From JBAXXL01 sp037127915 (GTDB lineage Bacteria > Bacteroidota > Ignavibacteria > Kapaibacteriales > UBA2268): a DNA stretch of 64,000 nt. Under the pieces are notes generated by a model. That model was given only the letters and a program-made list of their open reading frames with translations. It did no database searches and had not been told where the DNA came from. The stretch is taken from positions 1 to 64,000 of the forward strand of contig JBAXXL010000019.1 of the NCBI GenBank assembly GCA_037127915.1. The letters are read 5' to 3'. Made by a program: the position numbers and the translations under genes. Below, in pieces: positions 8,894 to 15,580 of this stretch; the first letter of the stretch is position 1, and the number at the start of each line of letters is the position of its first letter.

Positions 8894-9292
8894 ATGGAAC
8901 AAAATAATCGTTGGCGGCAGAGATTTGAAGATTATGAAAATGCTTTATCAAGATTAACTGAGGTTTTGGGAAAAGAGAGTTTTGAAGAGCTTGAAAAAGA
9001 TGGTGTTATTCAGCGCTTTGAGTTCACATTCGAGTTAGCTTGGAAAACAATGAAAGACTATCTTGAAGACCAAGGAGTTCTCGATGTCAGCACTCCAAAA
9101 AAGGTTTTGCGAAAAGCCTTTCAAGCAGATCTTTTTGAGGATGATCAAATATGGCTCGCAATGCAAGAAGATAGGAATCTCCTCTCACACGTATATAAAC
9201 AATCAACAAGTGATAGAATATTTCTTTGCATTATAAAGGTATATATAAAAGTTTTGCAGGGTTTGGCAGAGGTTCTAAAAAAAGAATTATGA
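8894..9292 (+). CDS. hepT: HepT-like HEPN toxin (HI0074-type nucleotidyltransferase substrate-binding protein)
   Basis: A 132-residue, all-helical HEPN protein of the HI0074 family. The key motif RNLLSHVY places Arg94, His99 and Tyr101 in the Rx4HxY pattern. This is the RNase active site, and the tyrosine is known to be AMPylated by the partner in characterised MntA-HepT (type VII) toxin-antitoxin systems. The partner nucleotidyltransferase starts within its stop codon (ATGA overlap), the standard arrangement. A TATTTTTG (8825-8832) upstream may be the -7 element. That it is an RNase toxin is inferred from the family. All motif residues are intact. Confidence 0.85.
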   Translation: MEQNNRWRQRFEDYENALSRLTEVLGKESFEELEKDGVIQRFEFTFELAWKTMKDYLEDQGVLDVSTPKKVLRKAFQADLFEDDQIWLAMQEDRNLLSHVYKQSTSDRIFLCIIKVYIKVLQGLAEVLKKEL

Positions 9293-9594
9293 AATTTGGA
9301 TTAACTGGAAAAGAGATTAATCTCTTAAAAAATGTGTTTATATCAATTCTGGAAGTTGAACAAGTGTTCATCTATGGGTCAAGGTCGCAAAATACTTATA
9401 AGAAAACATCCGACATTGATTTAGCTTTTGTTTTGCAAAACGATTCCAAAAATGTCATTGCTAAACTTCGGTTAGAAATGGACGAACTTCCAATTATTTA
9501 TGAAATAGATTTGATAGATGTAGCCGAGATACCTGAGGGTAATTTTAAAGATGAATTTGAGCGAAACAAGCAGTTATTTTATACAAAAGGATAA
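9289..9594 (+). CDS. mntA: MntA-like nucleotidyltransferase antitoxin (HI0073 type)
   Basis: A 101-residue minimal nucleotidyltransferase. The motif GSRSQNTYKKTSDIDL gives Gly30-Ser31, exactly ten residues, then Asp42-x-Asp44, the GSx10DxD catalytic signature. A third acidic residue is available in EIDLIDV. In characterised systems this enzyme AMPylates the HEPN toxin and silences it. I chose the ATG at 9289, which overlaps the hepT stop as ATGA. An upstream in-frame start at 9226 would lie deep inside hepT and add a non-homologous extension. Confidence 0.87.
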   Translation: MKFGLTGKEINLLKNVFISILEVEQVFIYGSRSQNTYKKTSDIDLAFVLQNDSKNVIAKLRLEMDELPIIYEIDLIDVAEIPEGNFKDEFERNKQLFYTKG

Positions 9595-9595
9595 T

Positions 9596-10027
9596 ATGAA
9601 AAAAATACCTTTAATAATATTGATTGTTATCTGCTTTTCTTGCACACCCGATTATACAATTAAATTCGGAACATATAAGTATGTCCAATTATCAAAGTTA
9701 GAATATTATTCATTAAGATTAACAAATGCGATTACTACTTATGCGGTAGGTTCAGAAATAGTTCTCAATCAAGATTCCACATATCTCTTTACAACTTGTG
9801 GTAATATAATTAAAGGTACTTGGTTTACTAAAAAAGATTCTCTTTATCTGAGAGTTCTGAGTAACCGTTGGCGGAACGACAGCTTAAATAAATTTGGCTA
9901 TAATGGTAAGTGGCCTGAGTTATCACCTACCCCTTTTGAATTTAAAATCAAAAATGATTATATAATGAAAATCCATCATTGGGGTAAAGATAAATGTATG
10001 GAAAAGCTAAAGTATGTAAAACCATGA
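9596..10027 (+). CDS. Small predicted lipoprotein
   Basis: A 143-residue protein starting at the ATG at 9596, directly after the mntA stop. It has a lipoprotein signal MKKIPLIILIVICFSC with Cys16 as the probable lipidated residue. The mature part (TIKFGTYKYVQ, then a segment resembling GTWFTKKDSLYLRV) reads like the lipocalin-like small lipoproteins of Bacteroidota that contain a GTW-x-x-x-x-D-S-L strand. No specific family is recognised. The ORF is also open upstream to 9551, but that start overlaps mntA and would bury the signal peptide. Confidence 0.6.
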   Translation: MKKIPLIILIVICFSCTPDYTIKFGTYKYVQLSKLEYYSLRLTNAITTYAVGSEIVLNQDSTYLFTTCGNIIKGTWFTKKDSLYLRVLSNRWRNDSLNKFGYNGKWPELSPTPFEFKIKNDYIMKIHHWGKDKCMEKLKYVKP

Positions 10028-10079
10028 TTCAGTTGTAAAGAATTACTTTACTACTGAATTTTACTATGGGTTTTGATGT

Positions 10080-10098
10080 AAAATTGATTAGTTTTGAA
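10080..10098 (+). promoter_or_regulatory. Repeated 19-base promoter-like sequence, copy 1
   Basis: AAAATTGATTAGTTTTGAA occurs here 28 bases before the RAYT gene, and identically at 19111-19129 and 22397-22415. It contains TAGTTTTG, a match to the TAnnTTTG -7 element. No TTTG lies at the ideal distance upstream in this copy. Confidence 0.45.
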
Positions 10099-10125
10099 AA
10101 GAGAAGAAATAGCAAAAAATGATAT

Positions 10126-10881
10126 ATGAATGATTTCCAAAAATACAACCCTGACAAACAGCATAGAAGGTCAATCCGTCTACAGGATTACGATTATTCG
10201 CAGGAGGGATTGTATTTTGTAACAATTTGTTGTTATGGTAAAGAATGTTTATTTGGAGAAATAGTAAAAGGAAATATGGTTTTAAATGAAGCAGGGAAAA
10301 TGGCGAATAATGAATGGAATCGAACAGCAGAAATCCGAAAGAATGTTTCATTAGGTGAATTTGTAGTAATGCCTAACCATATTCATGGAATAATTACAAT
10401 TAATTGTAGGGGCTTATTGCATACGCCTAAAAACCAACAAAATACAGACATGTGTAGGGGCGTATTGCATACGCTCAAAAACCAACAAAATACAGACATG
10501 TGTAGGGGCGTATTGCATACGCCAATAAATCAACCAAATACAGATGCTTGTAGGGGCGTATTGCATACGCCCCAAAATATTGGGAATACGCCAAATATTA
10601 ATATTAATTCAAATATAACCAAACGAGAGGGCGTATGCAATACGCCCCTACAATCCCCATCGCAAACAATCGGTGCGATTGTTCGCGGGTACAAATCATC
10701 GGTTACAAAACAAATTAATTCCATTCGGTCAGGAACCAACCGCCAAATTTGGCAACGAAATTATTGGGAACACGTTATCCGTAATGAAAAATCATATTAT
10801 AAAATTGCCGAATATATTATTAATAATCCTGCAAAATGGGATGAGGATTCATTAAATCCTGATTATACAGGAAAGAGATAG
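10126..10881 (+). CDS. REP-associated tyrosine transposase (RAYT), Y1_Tnp family
   Basis: A 251-residue single-strand transposase of the RAYT group, which mobilises or processes REP palindromes. The N-terminal part (RRSIRLQDYDYSQEGLYFVTI), the HUH motif in VVMPNHIHGIITI (about residue 87) and the C-terminal catalytic tyrosine region YYKIAEYIINNPAKWDED are all present. Between the HUH motif and the C-terminal half the protein has an inserted 16-residue tandem repeat (CRGVLHTPxNQxNTDx, four copies). Its DNA is a chain of REP-like hairpins, and a fifth inverted copy encodes REGVCNTPLQS. The family normally has ~50 fewer residues in this segment. The gene stands alone downstream of a TAGTTTTG-type promoter. 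Confidence 0.88.
   Translation: MNDFQKYNPDKQHRRSIRLQDYDYSQEGLYFVTICCYGKECLFGEIVKGNMVLNEAGKMANNEWNRTAEIRKNVSLGEFVVMPNHIHGIITINCRGLLHTPKNQQNTDMCRGVLHTLKNQQNTDMCRGVLHTPINQPNTDACRGVLHTPQNIGNTPNININSNITKREGVCNTPLQSPSQTIGAIVRGYKSSVTKQINSIRSGTNRQIWQRNYWEHVIRNEKSYYKIAEYIINNPAKWDEDSLNPDYTGKR
10405..10571 (+). repeat. In-frame tandem array of REP-like palindromes inside the RAYT gene
   Basis: Four copies of a ~23-base element (core GGGGCGTATTGCATACGCC, a GGCGTAT/ATACGCC hairpin with a TGC loop) begin at 10405, 10453, 10501 and 10549. The spacing is exactly 48 bases, so each unit is 16 codons and keeps the frame. The spacers (AATACAGACATG types) are also repeated between copies 1 and 2. Confidence 0.92.
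10630..10652 (-). repeat. Inverted fifth copy of the RAYT palindrome
   Basis: GGCGTATGCAATACGCCCCT plus ACA is the reverse complement of the array element, so the array ends with an oppositely oriented copy, as in a REPIN pair. It too is translated in frame. Confidence 0.9.
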
Positions 10882-10912
10882 AGCCTTCATTTTTTAACCT
10901 TCGATAGTTTCC

Positions 10913-10929
10913 AAACCTTCCAAAGGTTT
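10913..10929. repeat. Short hairpin AAACCTT/AAGGTTT between RAYT and anti-sigma gene
   Basis: A 7-bp perfect stem with a three-base loop lies between the convergent RAYT gene and the minus-strand gene at 10953. It could end transcription from the left or the right, but no T run of convincing length follows. Confidence 0.4.
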
Positions 10930-10952
10930 TAAATTGTATAGAAAACCAATTC

Positions 10953-11333
10953 TTATCTAAACTTCTTTTGTCTCTGCTTATTGAATAAATTATCTATAAG
11001 AAGAAGTATAAATGCCGATGATGCAATTATCGGGAGAATAGCCCAATCTTTATAATTTTTAGTAAATAAGTTTTCTATAGCTGTAAGAGCAGAACTAAGT
11101 CTACCTGACTCACCGTTGGTTTCAGGTATTGCTATACTTAAAATAAAGATTACTATCAAAGAAATAGCTACACCAATAATCATTTTGACGCTTATTATTG
11201 GTTTTGGTTTAGCGGCTTTCAGCAATGGTCTTTCTAAAGCAATCCGTTCCATTATATTGGATTCGAAAAAATCCGACGGCTCTTCCAAACCGGCTGACTT
11301 AAATAAACTTTTTATTTCATTTTCTGTTTTCAT
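10953..11333 (-). CDS. Membrane protein cotranscribed with ECF sigma factor (possible anti-sigma)
   Basis: A 126-residue protein with two predicted transmembrane helices (VKMIIGVAISLIVIFILSIA and WAILPIIASSAFILLLIDNL). About 45 N-terminal cytoplasmic residues, which include LFKSAGLEEPSDFFESNIMERI, precede them. I chose the ATG at 11333, five bases after the sigma-factor stop. A TTG nine bases further upstream would overlap that stop. Position directly behind an ECF gene and a short cytosolic N terminus suggest a regulatory partner. No zinc-binding anti-sigma motif (HxxxCxxC) is present, so the role is inference only. Confidence 0.55.
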   Translation of the reverse strand: MKTENEIKSLFKSAGLEEPSDFFESNIMERIALERPLLKAAKPKPIISVKMIIGVAISLIVIFILSIAIPETNGESGRLSSALTAIENLFTKNYKDWAILPIIASSAFILLLIDNLFNKQRQKKFR

Positions 11334-11338
11334 AATAT

Positions 11339-11899
11339 TCAAATTAATGATTTAACTTCATTTTTAAAAACTTTTGTTAATTCGATTTCCAGTAGTCTTC
11401 TGCCCCGGTGCAGTTTCGTTTTCACATTTTCCTTGCTTTGAGCTGTGATTTCCGCGATTTCAGCAATATTCATATCATCGTAATAATAAAGAGTCATTAT
11501 AAACCCGTAATCCCCCGGCAAAGACAAAATTGCTTCTTGTAAGGCTTTGGTTCGGAATTCTCTATCTAAATCAATTCTGTCTTCAAACACAATTTCTTTT
11601 ACAAAATGTTCATTATCTATGCTGTCAAACCGCATTTTCTGAGTTCTTATATAATCAATGCAGGTATTATAAACGATTTTATAAACCCAAGTCGAAAATT
11701 TTACTCTGTAATCAAAGACGCCGATATTGATAAATATTTTTACAAAAGCATCCTGAGTCAAATCCTCGGCAACAGCTCTGGTTTTGACCATCCTTAAAGC
11801 AAGCGTGAATGCAATCTTCTTATAGTTTTTAACAATGTAAGAAAAATACTGCTTTTCGCCATGCTTGATTTTTTCTATATAATATTTATCATCGTTCAT
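11339..11899 (-). CDS. RNA polymerase sigma factor, ECF family
   Basis: A 186-residue ECF sigma factor. Region 2 occupies about residues 20-90 (VAEDLTQDAFVKIFINIGVF, then FSTWVYKIVYNTCIDYIR), and region 4 about residues 125-175 with the helix-turn-helix YDDMNIAEIAEITAQSKENVKTKL followed by HRGRRLL. Regions 1 and 3 are absent, as expected for ECF. The ATG at 11899 follows an AT-rich leader, and TACTTTTG on the minus strand (11936-11943) could be a -7 element. A two-helix membrane protein follows in the same operon, and a DUF6249-type protein is encoded divergently. Confidence 0.9.
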   Translation of the reverse strand: MNDDKYYIEKIKHGEKQYFSYIVKNYKKIAFTLALRMVKTRAVAEDLTQDAFVKIFINIGVFDYRVKFSTWVYKIVYNTCIDYIRTQKMRFDSIDNEHFVKEIVFEDRIDLDREFRTKALQEAILSLPGDYGFIMTLYYYDDMNIAEIAEITAQSKENVKTKLHRGRRLLEIELTKVFKNEVKSLI

Positions 11900-11965
11900 C
11901 TATTACAATAATACGCAAGAAATTTATTTAAGTAACAAAAGTAAATAAAAATAATTGAAAATTTT

Positions 11966-12006
11966 TTGTAACCGGTTTTGGATTACTCCGTAAAATGATT
12001 TGTAAC
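11966..12006. promoter_or_regulatory. Two TTGTAAC motifs in the sigma/DUF6249 divergent region
   Basis: TTGTAAC occurs at 11966-11972 and again at 12000-12006, 34 bases apart, between divergent genes of an ECF locus. Such repeated motifs can be -35 elements for an autoregulated ECF factor. This is a weak, inference-only call. Confidence 0.25.
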
Positions 12007-12038
12007 GAATTTTTGAACACAATTTAAGGAATGATATT

Positions 12039-12389
12039 ATGTTATCAGACATTTTTGCACCAATAGCAGTTTTCGGATCTTTATTCGGTATATGCTATAT
12101 ATATTTCATCACCCGCAATCGTGAAAGAATGGCAATGATTGAAAAGGGAATCGGTGCCGAACTTTTCAATACAACATCTAAACCAAAATTCACATTCTGG
12201 GCTTTGAAAATTGGTATGTTATTACTTGGAATCGGCGTAGGATTAATGATTGTTGTTTTTATTTCTCCGAATATTCACAATTATTTCGATAAGATGGTAG
12301 CTTATTGGGCATTCACATTAACTTTCGGAGGCTTAGGCTTAGTTTTTAGTTTTATTATTGAAAGAATACTATTAAATAAGCAGAAGTAA
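12039..12389 (+). CDS. DUF6249-like membrane protein
   Basis: A 116-residue protein with three predicted membrane helices (residues 5-25, 56-78 and 85-108). Its conserved N terminus runs SLFGICYIYFITRNRERMAM into IEKGIG. The TRNRERMAMIEKG pattern after the first helix is typical of the DUF6249 family, which in Bacteroidota is often encoded near ECF sigma factors, as here. The biochemical role is unknown. AAGGAATG precedes the ATG, and a hairpin follows the gene. Confidence 0.65.
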   Translation: MLSDIFAPIAVFGSLFGICYIYFITRNRERMAMIEKGIGAELFNTTSKPKFTFWALKIGMLLLGIGVGLMIVVFISPNIHNYFDKMVAYWAFTLTFGGLGLVFSFIIERILLNKQK

Positions 12390-12396
12390 AAAACAC

Positions 12397-12427
12397 TCAT
12401 CGGATGGCTTCTCCGGTCATCCGATGA
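12397..12427 (+). terminator. Hairpin after DUF6249-like gene
   Basis: TCATCGGATG (12397-12406) pairs perfectly with CATCCGATGA (12418-12427) around an 11-base loop. The T-rich tract after it is broken, so termination strength is uncertain. Confidence 0.6.
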
Positions 12428-12546
12428 ATAATTCATTCTTTATTTACAGATTAAATTTCAGTATTTTTTTTATTTAATACGATTAAGATATAAAAGTCGG
12501 CTATATTTTATTATTTTTGAAAAGAAAATAATAGTAGCTGAGATAA

Positions 12547-13467
12547 ATGGAAATAATTAATACTGAAAATCTGACAAAATACTATAAGAATGTACACGCC
12601 GTTGACGGCATATCGATTAGTGTAAACAAAGGCGAAATATATGGTTTTCTAGGCCTTAACGGTGCCGGTAAAACCACGACTATCCGAATGCTTCTTGGAA
12701 TGATTAAACCTACTTCCGGCTCTGCTTATATCAAAAGCAAAAGAGTTTTTGCCGATAATATTGAGTTATGGAAAAATGTCGGCTCATTAGTCGAAGTCCC
12801 TTATTCATATCCCGATCTTACAGTTCGTGAGAATCTTGAAATTATTCGCCGTTTGCGCTTTATTCCTGATAAAAGCTCAGTGGATCAAATAATAGACAAA
12901 CTCCAGATAGGTGCTTATTCAAATAGAAAAGCAAAGAACCTATCGCTTGGAAATGCTCAACGTCTTGGACTCGCGAAAGCCTTAATCCATAATCCTGAAA
13001 TACTAATTTTAGACGAACCGACAAATGGTTTAGATCCCGCCGGAATTCACGAAATCCGCGAAATGTTCAACGACTTGGCACTGAATCAAGGTAAAACTAT
13101 CTTTATATCCAGCCATATTCTAGGTGAAGTATCCAGATTTGCAACACGTATTGGAATTATTCACGAAGGTAAACTGATTCAAGAGATTGATACAAAAGAG
13201 TTAGATAAGCAATGCCAAAAAAGACTTTTCGTGAATGCCGATAATGCTCAGGCCGCACGCGCTGAATTAATTGAAAATGGTTATACATTAGGAGAACGAA
13301 AAGACGGTGTTACTGAAGTTTTGGACAACGAAGCTATAAAACATCCTGATATTATTGCCACAATGTTAGTAAACTCCGGTTTTCCGCCAACTTTATTGCA
13401 AGTTGAAGAGGAAGATTTGGAATCCTATTTCTTAAGAATTATTGGTATGAAAGGAGTTACAAAATGA
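12547..13467 (+). CDS. ABC transporter ATP-binding protein (CcmA/DrrA type)
   Basis: A 306-residue ATPase that powers export by the membrane partner encoded next. Walker A is GLNGAGKT at residues 36-43. The signature loop is LSLGN at 132-136, a degenerate form of LSGGQ. Walker B with the catalytic glutamate is ILILDEPTNG (Asp156-Glu157), and the switch histidine lies in IFISSHILGE. A ~80-residue C-terminal extension is typical of the DrrA/NatA-type subfamily. The gene overlaps the permease by four bases (ATGA). TATTTTTG at 12512-12519 is a plausible -7 element. Confidence 0.92.
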   Translation: MEIINTENLTKYYKNVHAVDGISISVNKGEIYGFLGLNGAGKTTTIRMLLGMIKPTSGSAYIKSKRVFADNIELWKNVGSLVEVPYSYPDLTVRENLEIIRRLRFIPDKSSVDQIIDKLQIGAYSNRKAKNLSLGNAQRLGLAKALIHNPEILILDEPTNGLDPAGIHEIREMFNDLALNQGKTIFISSHILGEVSRFATRIGIIHEGKLIQEIDTKELDKQCQKRLFVNADNAQAARAELIENGYTLGERKDGVTEVLDNEAIKHPDIIATMLVNSGFPPTLLQVEEEDLESYFLRIIGMKGVTK

Positions 13468-14252
13468 AAATTCTTAAAGCAACTTTTGTAACAGAATTAT
13501 TGAAACTGCGTAATTCAAAAATTGTATGGATTACTTTTTTATTTTTTTTGTTTATACCTATGATGATGGGGCTGATGTTTTATATTCAAATGCACCCGGA
13601 GCTAATCGAAAAATTAGGTATTATCGGCACAAAAGCAAGTTTGTTAAAACTTGGTAAAGCCGAATGGCCGGCATTTTTAGGATTTCTAATTCAAGGAATG
13701 GCCGGGATTGGGTTGATTGGGTTCGGTTTTGTAACAAGCTGGGTTTTTGGACGTGAATTTTCTGACCGTACTATGAAAGATATTCTTGCTTTGCCGGTTT
13801 TGCGTTCATCTATTGTTTTTTCAAAGTTCATAGTTGTTGGAATTTGGTGTATTTTGTTATCGGTAGTATATTTTGTCTTTAGCCTTATTTTCGGCAATAT
13901 AATCGGTATAACCGGTTGGTCAAGCAAAATCATCAGTCAAAACACATACACATATTCGATGACTTCACTTCTTACAATCCTTTTGTGCCCAGCTGTTGCA
14001 TTTTTTGCCAGTACCAGCCGTGGATATTTGCTTCCTATGGCCTTTGTTATTCTTACTATGATTATGGCAAATTTTACCGGCATATTGGGATTGGGTCCTT
14101 ATTTCCCGTGGGCGATTCCGGGATTATTTGGAGTTGCCGAGGGTAGCGCAGGAATGCAATTAACTGCTGTAAGTTATATTATTCTTTTTTCAACTAGCGC
14201 AGTAGGATTAGTCGGCACGTTAGCTTGGTGGCGTTTTGCAGACCACAAATAA
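13464..14252 (+). CDS. ABC-2 type transporter permease
   Basis: A 262-residue membrane protein with six predicted helices. It includes the characteristic segment FVTSWVFGREFSDRTMKDIL, followed by LPVLRSSIVFSKFIVVG, which is the coupling loop of ABC-2 (NatB/YhgE-like) permeases. Its start overlaps the stop of the ATPase gene, so the two form one exporter; the substrate is unknown. The last ~35 bases of this gene (LAWWRFADHK) occur a second time at 15444, marking the left edge of a tandem duplication. Confidence 0.87.
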   Translation: MKILKATFVTELLKLRNSKIVWITFLFFLFIPMMMGLMFYIQMHPELIEKLGIIGTKASLLKLGKAEWPAFLGFLIQGMAGIGLIGFGFVTSWVFGREFSDRTMKDILALPVLRSSIVFSKFIVVGIWCILLSVVYFVFSLIFGNIIGITGWSSKIISQNTYTYSMTSLLTILLCPAVAFFASTSRGYLLPMAFVILTMIMANFTGILGLGPYFPWAIPGLFGVAEGSAGMQLTAVSYIILFSTSAVGLVGTLAWWRFADHK

Positions 14253-14291
14253 ATAATATAAACATGTTTTTTTTATTTACTGAATAATTCG

Positions 14292-14299
14292 TAATTTTG
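14292..14299 (+). promoter_or_regulatory. -7 promoter element TAATTTTG of paralogue 1
   Basis: GTAATTTTGTTT is kept upstream of all three paralogues, followed by a conserved leader (AGATAGTTCT, then AAACC, then TGTTTAATGTTCAG) up to the ATG. No good TTTG is at the -33 position. Confidence 0.5.
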
Positions 14300-14359
14300 T
14301 TTTATCCTAGATAGTTCTAAAAAGAAACCGGTTATGTTTAATGTTCAGAGAGAGAAATT

Positions 14360-15211
14360 ATGTTCAAAAGACAATTATTCCTATTAGCCATAATTGTAAT
14401 GTTTTCATTCATGACTTTTAATGATGCATATTCCAAGCAAAGTCATAAGTCTATTATTATGGATACAACAAGGACCTACAAAATATCCATGAAGGATCAA
14501 TCCGAATTCATAGGTCAATGTGTCAAAAATGACTCTGTGTTTTTGATAATCAAAACAATATCTCCTGCTAAAATATTTGAAATCCAAATCTCAAACATCA
14601 AAAACATCGAGGAAATCGAACCACCAACCTATGATAATGGAGTGTATTGGTACGGGAACCCAAATGCATCAAGATATTTATACTCCTCATCGGCTATTAA
14701 CCTAAAGAAAGGGAAGGGATACTATCAGAATACATATTTGTTATTGAATTCTTTGGCTTACGGTATTACCGATAATATATCAATTACAGCGGGATTTGAA
14801 CTATTGTCAATTACCTCGAGTTTAGACAATGGAAATTTTAATCCTGTTTATTTTATATCCCCAAAAGTTGGATTCAAAGTTAATGATTATTTGCATCTTG
14901 GTGGCGGATTCCTTTATACAAGCGGATATGATTTTATATATCATACTCACGGTGGGTTGAGCTTTTTGTACGGAGTGGGAACTGTGGGAAACACTAATTC
15001 AAATGTGTCGTTAAGTTTTGGATGGGGTGCTGAGAAATGGGAAGTCACAAAAGAACCATTTATAGGAATGAGTGGTACCATAAGATTAGAAAAAAATATT
15101 TCATTCATAACTGATAATTATTTCATACCAACACATCAAACTGCATCTCACACAGGTGATAAATTCGTATCTTACCAAGGATTTTACTCTTATGGCTTTA
15201 GATTTTTTTGA
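14360..15211 (+). CDS. Outer-membrane-like protein, tandem paralogue 1, truncated by a nonsense codon
   Basis: A 283-residue member of a three-gene tandem family with a signal peptide (MFKRQLFLLAIIVMFSFMTF up to YSK). A small N-terminal domain of ~80 residues contains DTTRTYKISMKDQSEFIGQ. A beta-barrel-like part (about residue 90 onward) contains NPNASRYLYSSSAINL. Aligned to paralogue 2, the codon after GFRFF has changed from Gly (GGT) to TGA at 15209-15211. The frame stays open for 32 more codons to TAA at 15308, encoding ALDLALINNAEI, then GYPFINFVINF. The last beta-strands are therefore lost, and a barrel lacking its final strand would be unlikely to insert. Confidence 0.8.
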   Translation: MFKRQLFLLAIIVMFSFMTFNDAYSKQSHKSIIMDTTRTYKISMKDQSEFIGQCVKNDSVFLIIKTISPAKIFEIQISNIKNIEEIEPPTYDNGVYWYGNPNASRYLYSSSAINLKKGKGYYQNTYLLLNSLAYGITDNISITAGFELLSITSSLDNGNFNPVYFISPKVGFKVNDYLHLGGGFLYTSGYDFIYHTHGGLSFLYGVGTVGNTNSNVSLSFGWGAEKWEVTKEPFIGMSGTIRLEKNISFITDNYFIPTHQTASHTGDKFVSYQGFYSYGFRFF

Positions 15212-15310
15212 GAGAAAGTTGCTCTTGATTTAGCATTAATAAATAATGCTGAAATCTTTCAAAAAATCATAATTGGATATCCTTTTATTAATTTTGTGAT
15301 TAACTTCTAA
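15212..15310 (+). pseudogene. Untranslated 3' remainder of paralogue 1
   Basis: In frame behind the TGA, 32 sense codons continue the homology to paralogue 2 without gaps and end in the same INF-stop. A single substitution therefore caused the truncation rather than an indel. Confidence 0.85.
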
Positions 15311-15317
15311 TAAAAAG

Positions 15318-15380
15318 ATGCTAAGCTTCAAAGCAATCAACATAATCCTATTCGCTTCAATTTTAATATTGAACCCATAA
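15318..15380 (+). pseudogene. Decayed copy of a lipoprotein gene start
   Basis: The reading MLSFKAINIILFASILILNP-stop matches the signal peptide of the lipoprotein at 18024 (MKTINILLLLASIFILNAC) in order and spacing, but without the lipobox cysteine. Sequence further on (CAATCAAAAACCTGATAATG) still resembles that gene. It appears to be a remnant lipoprotein gene that once followed the barrel gene. Confidence 0.55.
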
Positions 15381-15443
15381 ACGATCAATCAAAAACCTGA
15401 TAATGAAAATGATTGAGCTCTCAGTATAACTTTCTGAACATTG

Positions 15444-15480
15444 GCTTGGTGGCGTTTTGCAGACCACAAATAAATAATTT
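15444..15480 (+). repeat. Duplicated 3' end of the ABC permease gene
   Basis: GCTTGGTGGCGTTTTGCAGA and the following ~15 bases are identical to 14223-14257. Here they are not part of any reading frame, and they mark the junction of the tandem duplication. Confidence 0.9.
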
Positions 15481-15580
15481 AAACATATTCTTTTTTATTT
15501 ACTGAATAATTCGTAATTTTGTTTAGTTCTAGATAGTTCTAAAAGAAACCAATTTTGTTTAATGTTCAGTGTGAGAATTT

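Larger units (their letters stand above)
14223..15443 (+). repeat. 1221-bp tandem duplication unit, copy A
   Basis: The unit starts inside the 3' end of the permease gene (GCTTGGTGGCGTTTTGCAGA) and runs through the promoter region, the outer-membrane gene and a decayed lipoprotein gene. The same order restarts at 15444, and both the permease tail and the gene start are offset by exactly 1221 bases. Confidence 0.85.

Noticed and set aside
10088..10351. Minus-strand ORF over the RAYT start
   Set aside because: It is a shadow of the clearly coding RAYT gene and has no family features.
10405..10652. Possible CRISPR array
   Set aside because: The repeats are palindromic and in frame, the spacers are near-identical, and no cas gene is near. 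They are translated inside the RAYT gene.
15209..15211. TGA read as selenocysteine or as a sense codon
   Set aside because: Other genes in the window end in TGA, no SECIS-like hairpin was noted, and the position is a glycine in paralogues.
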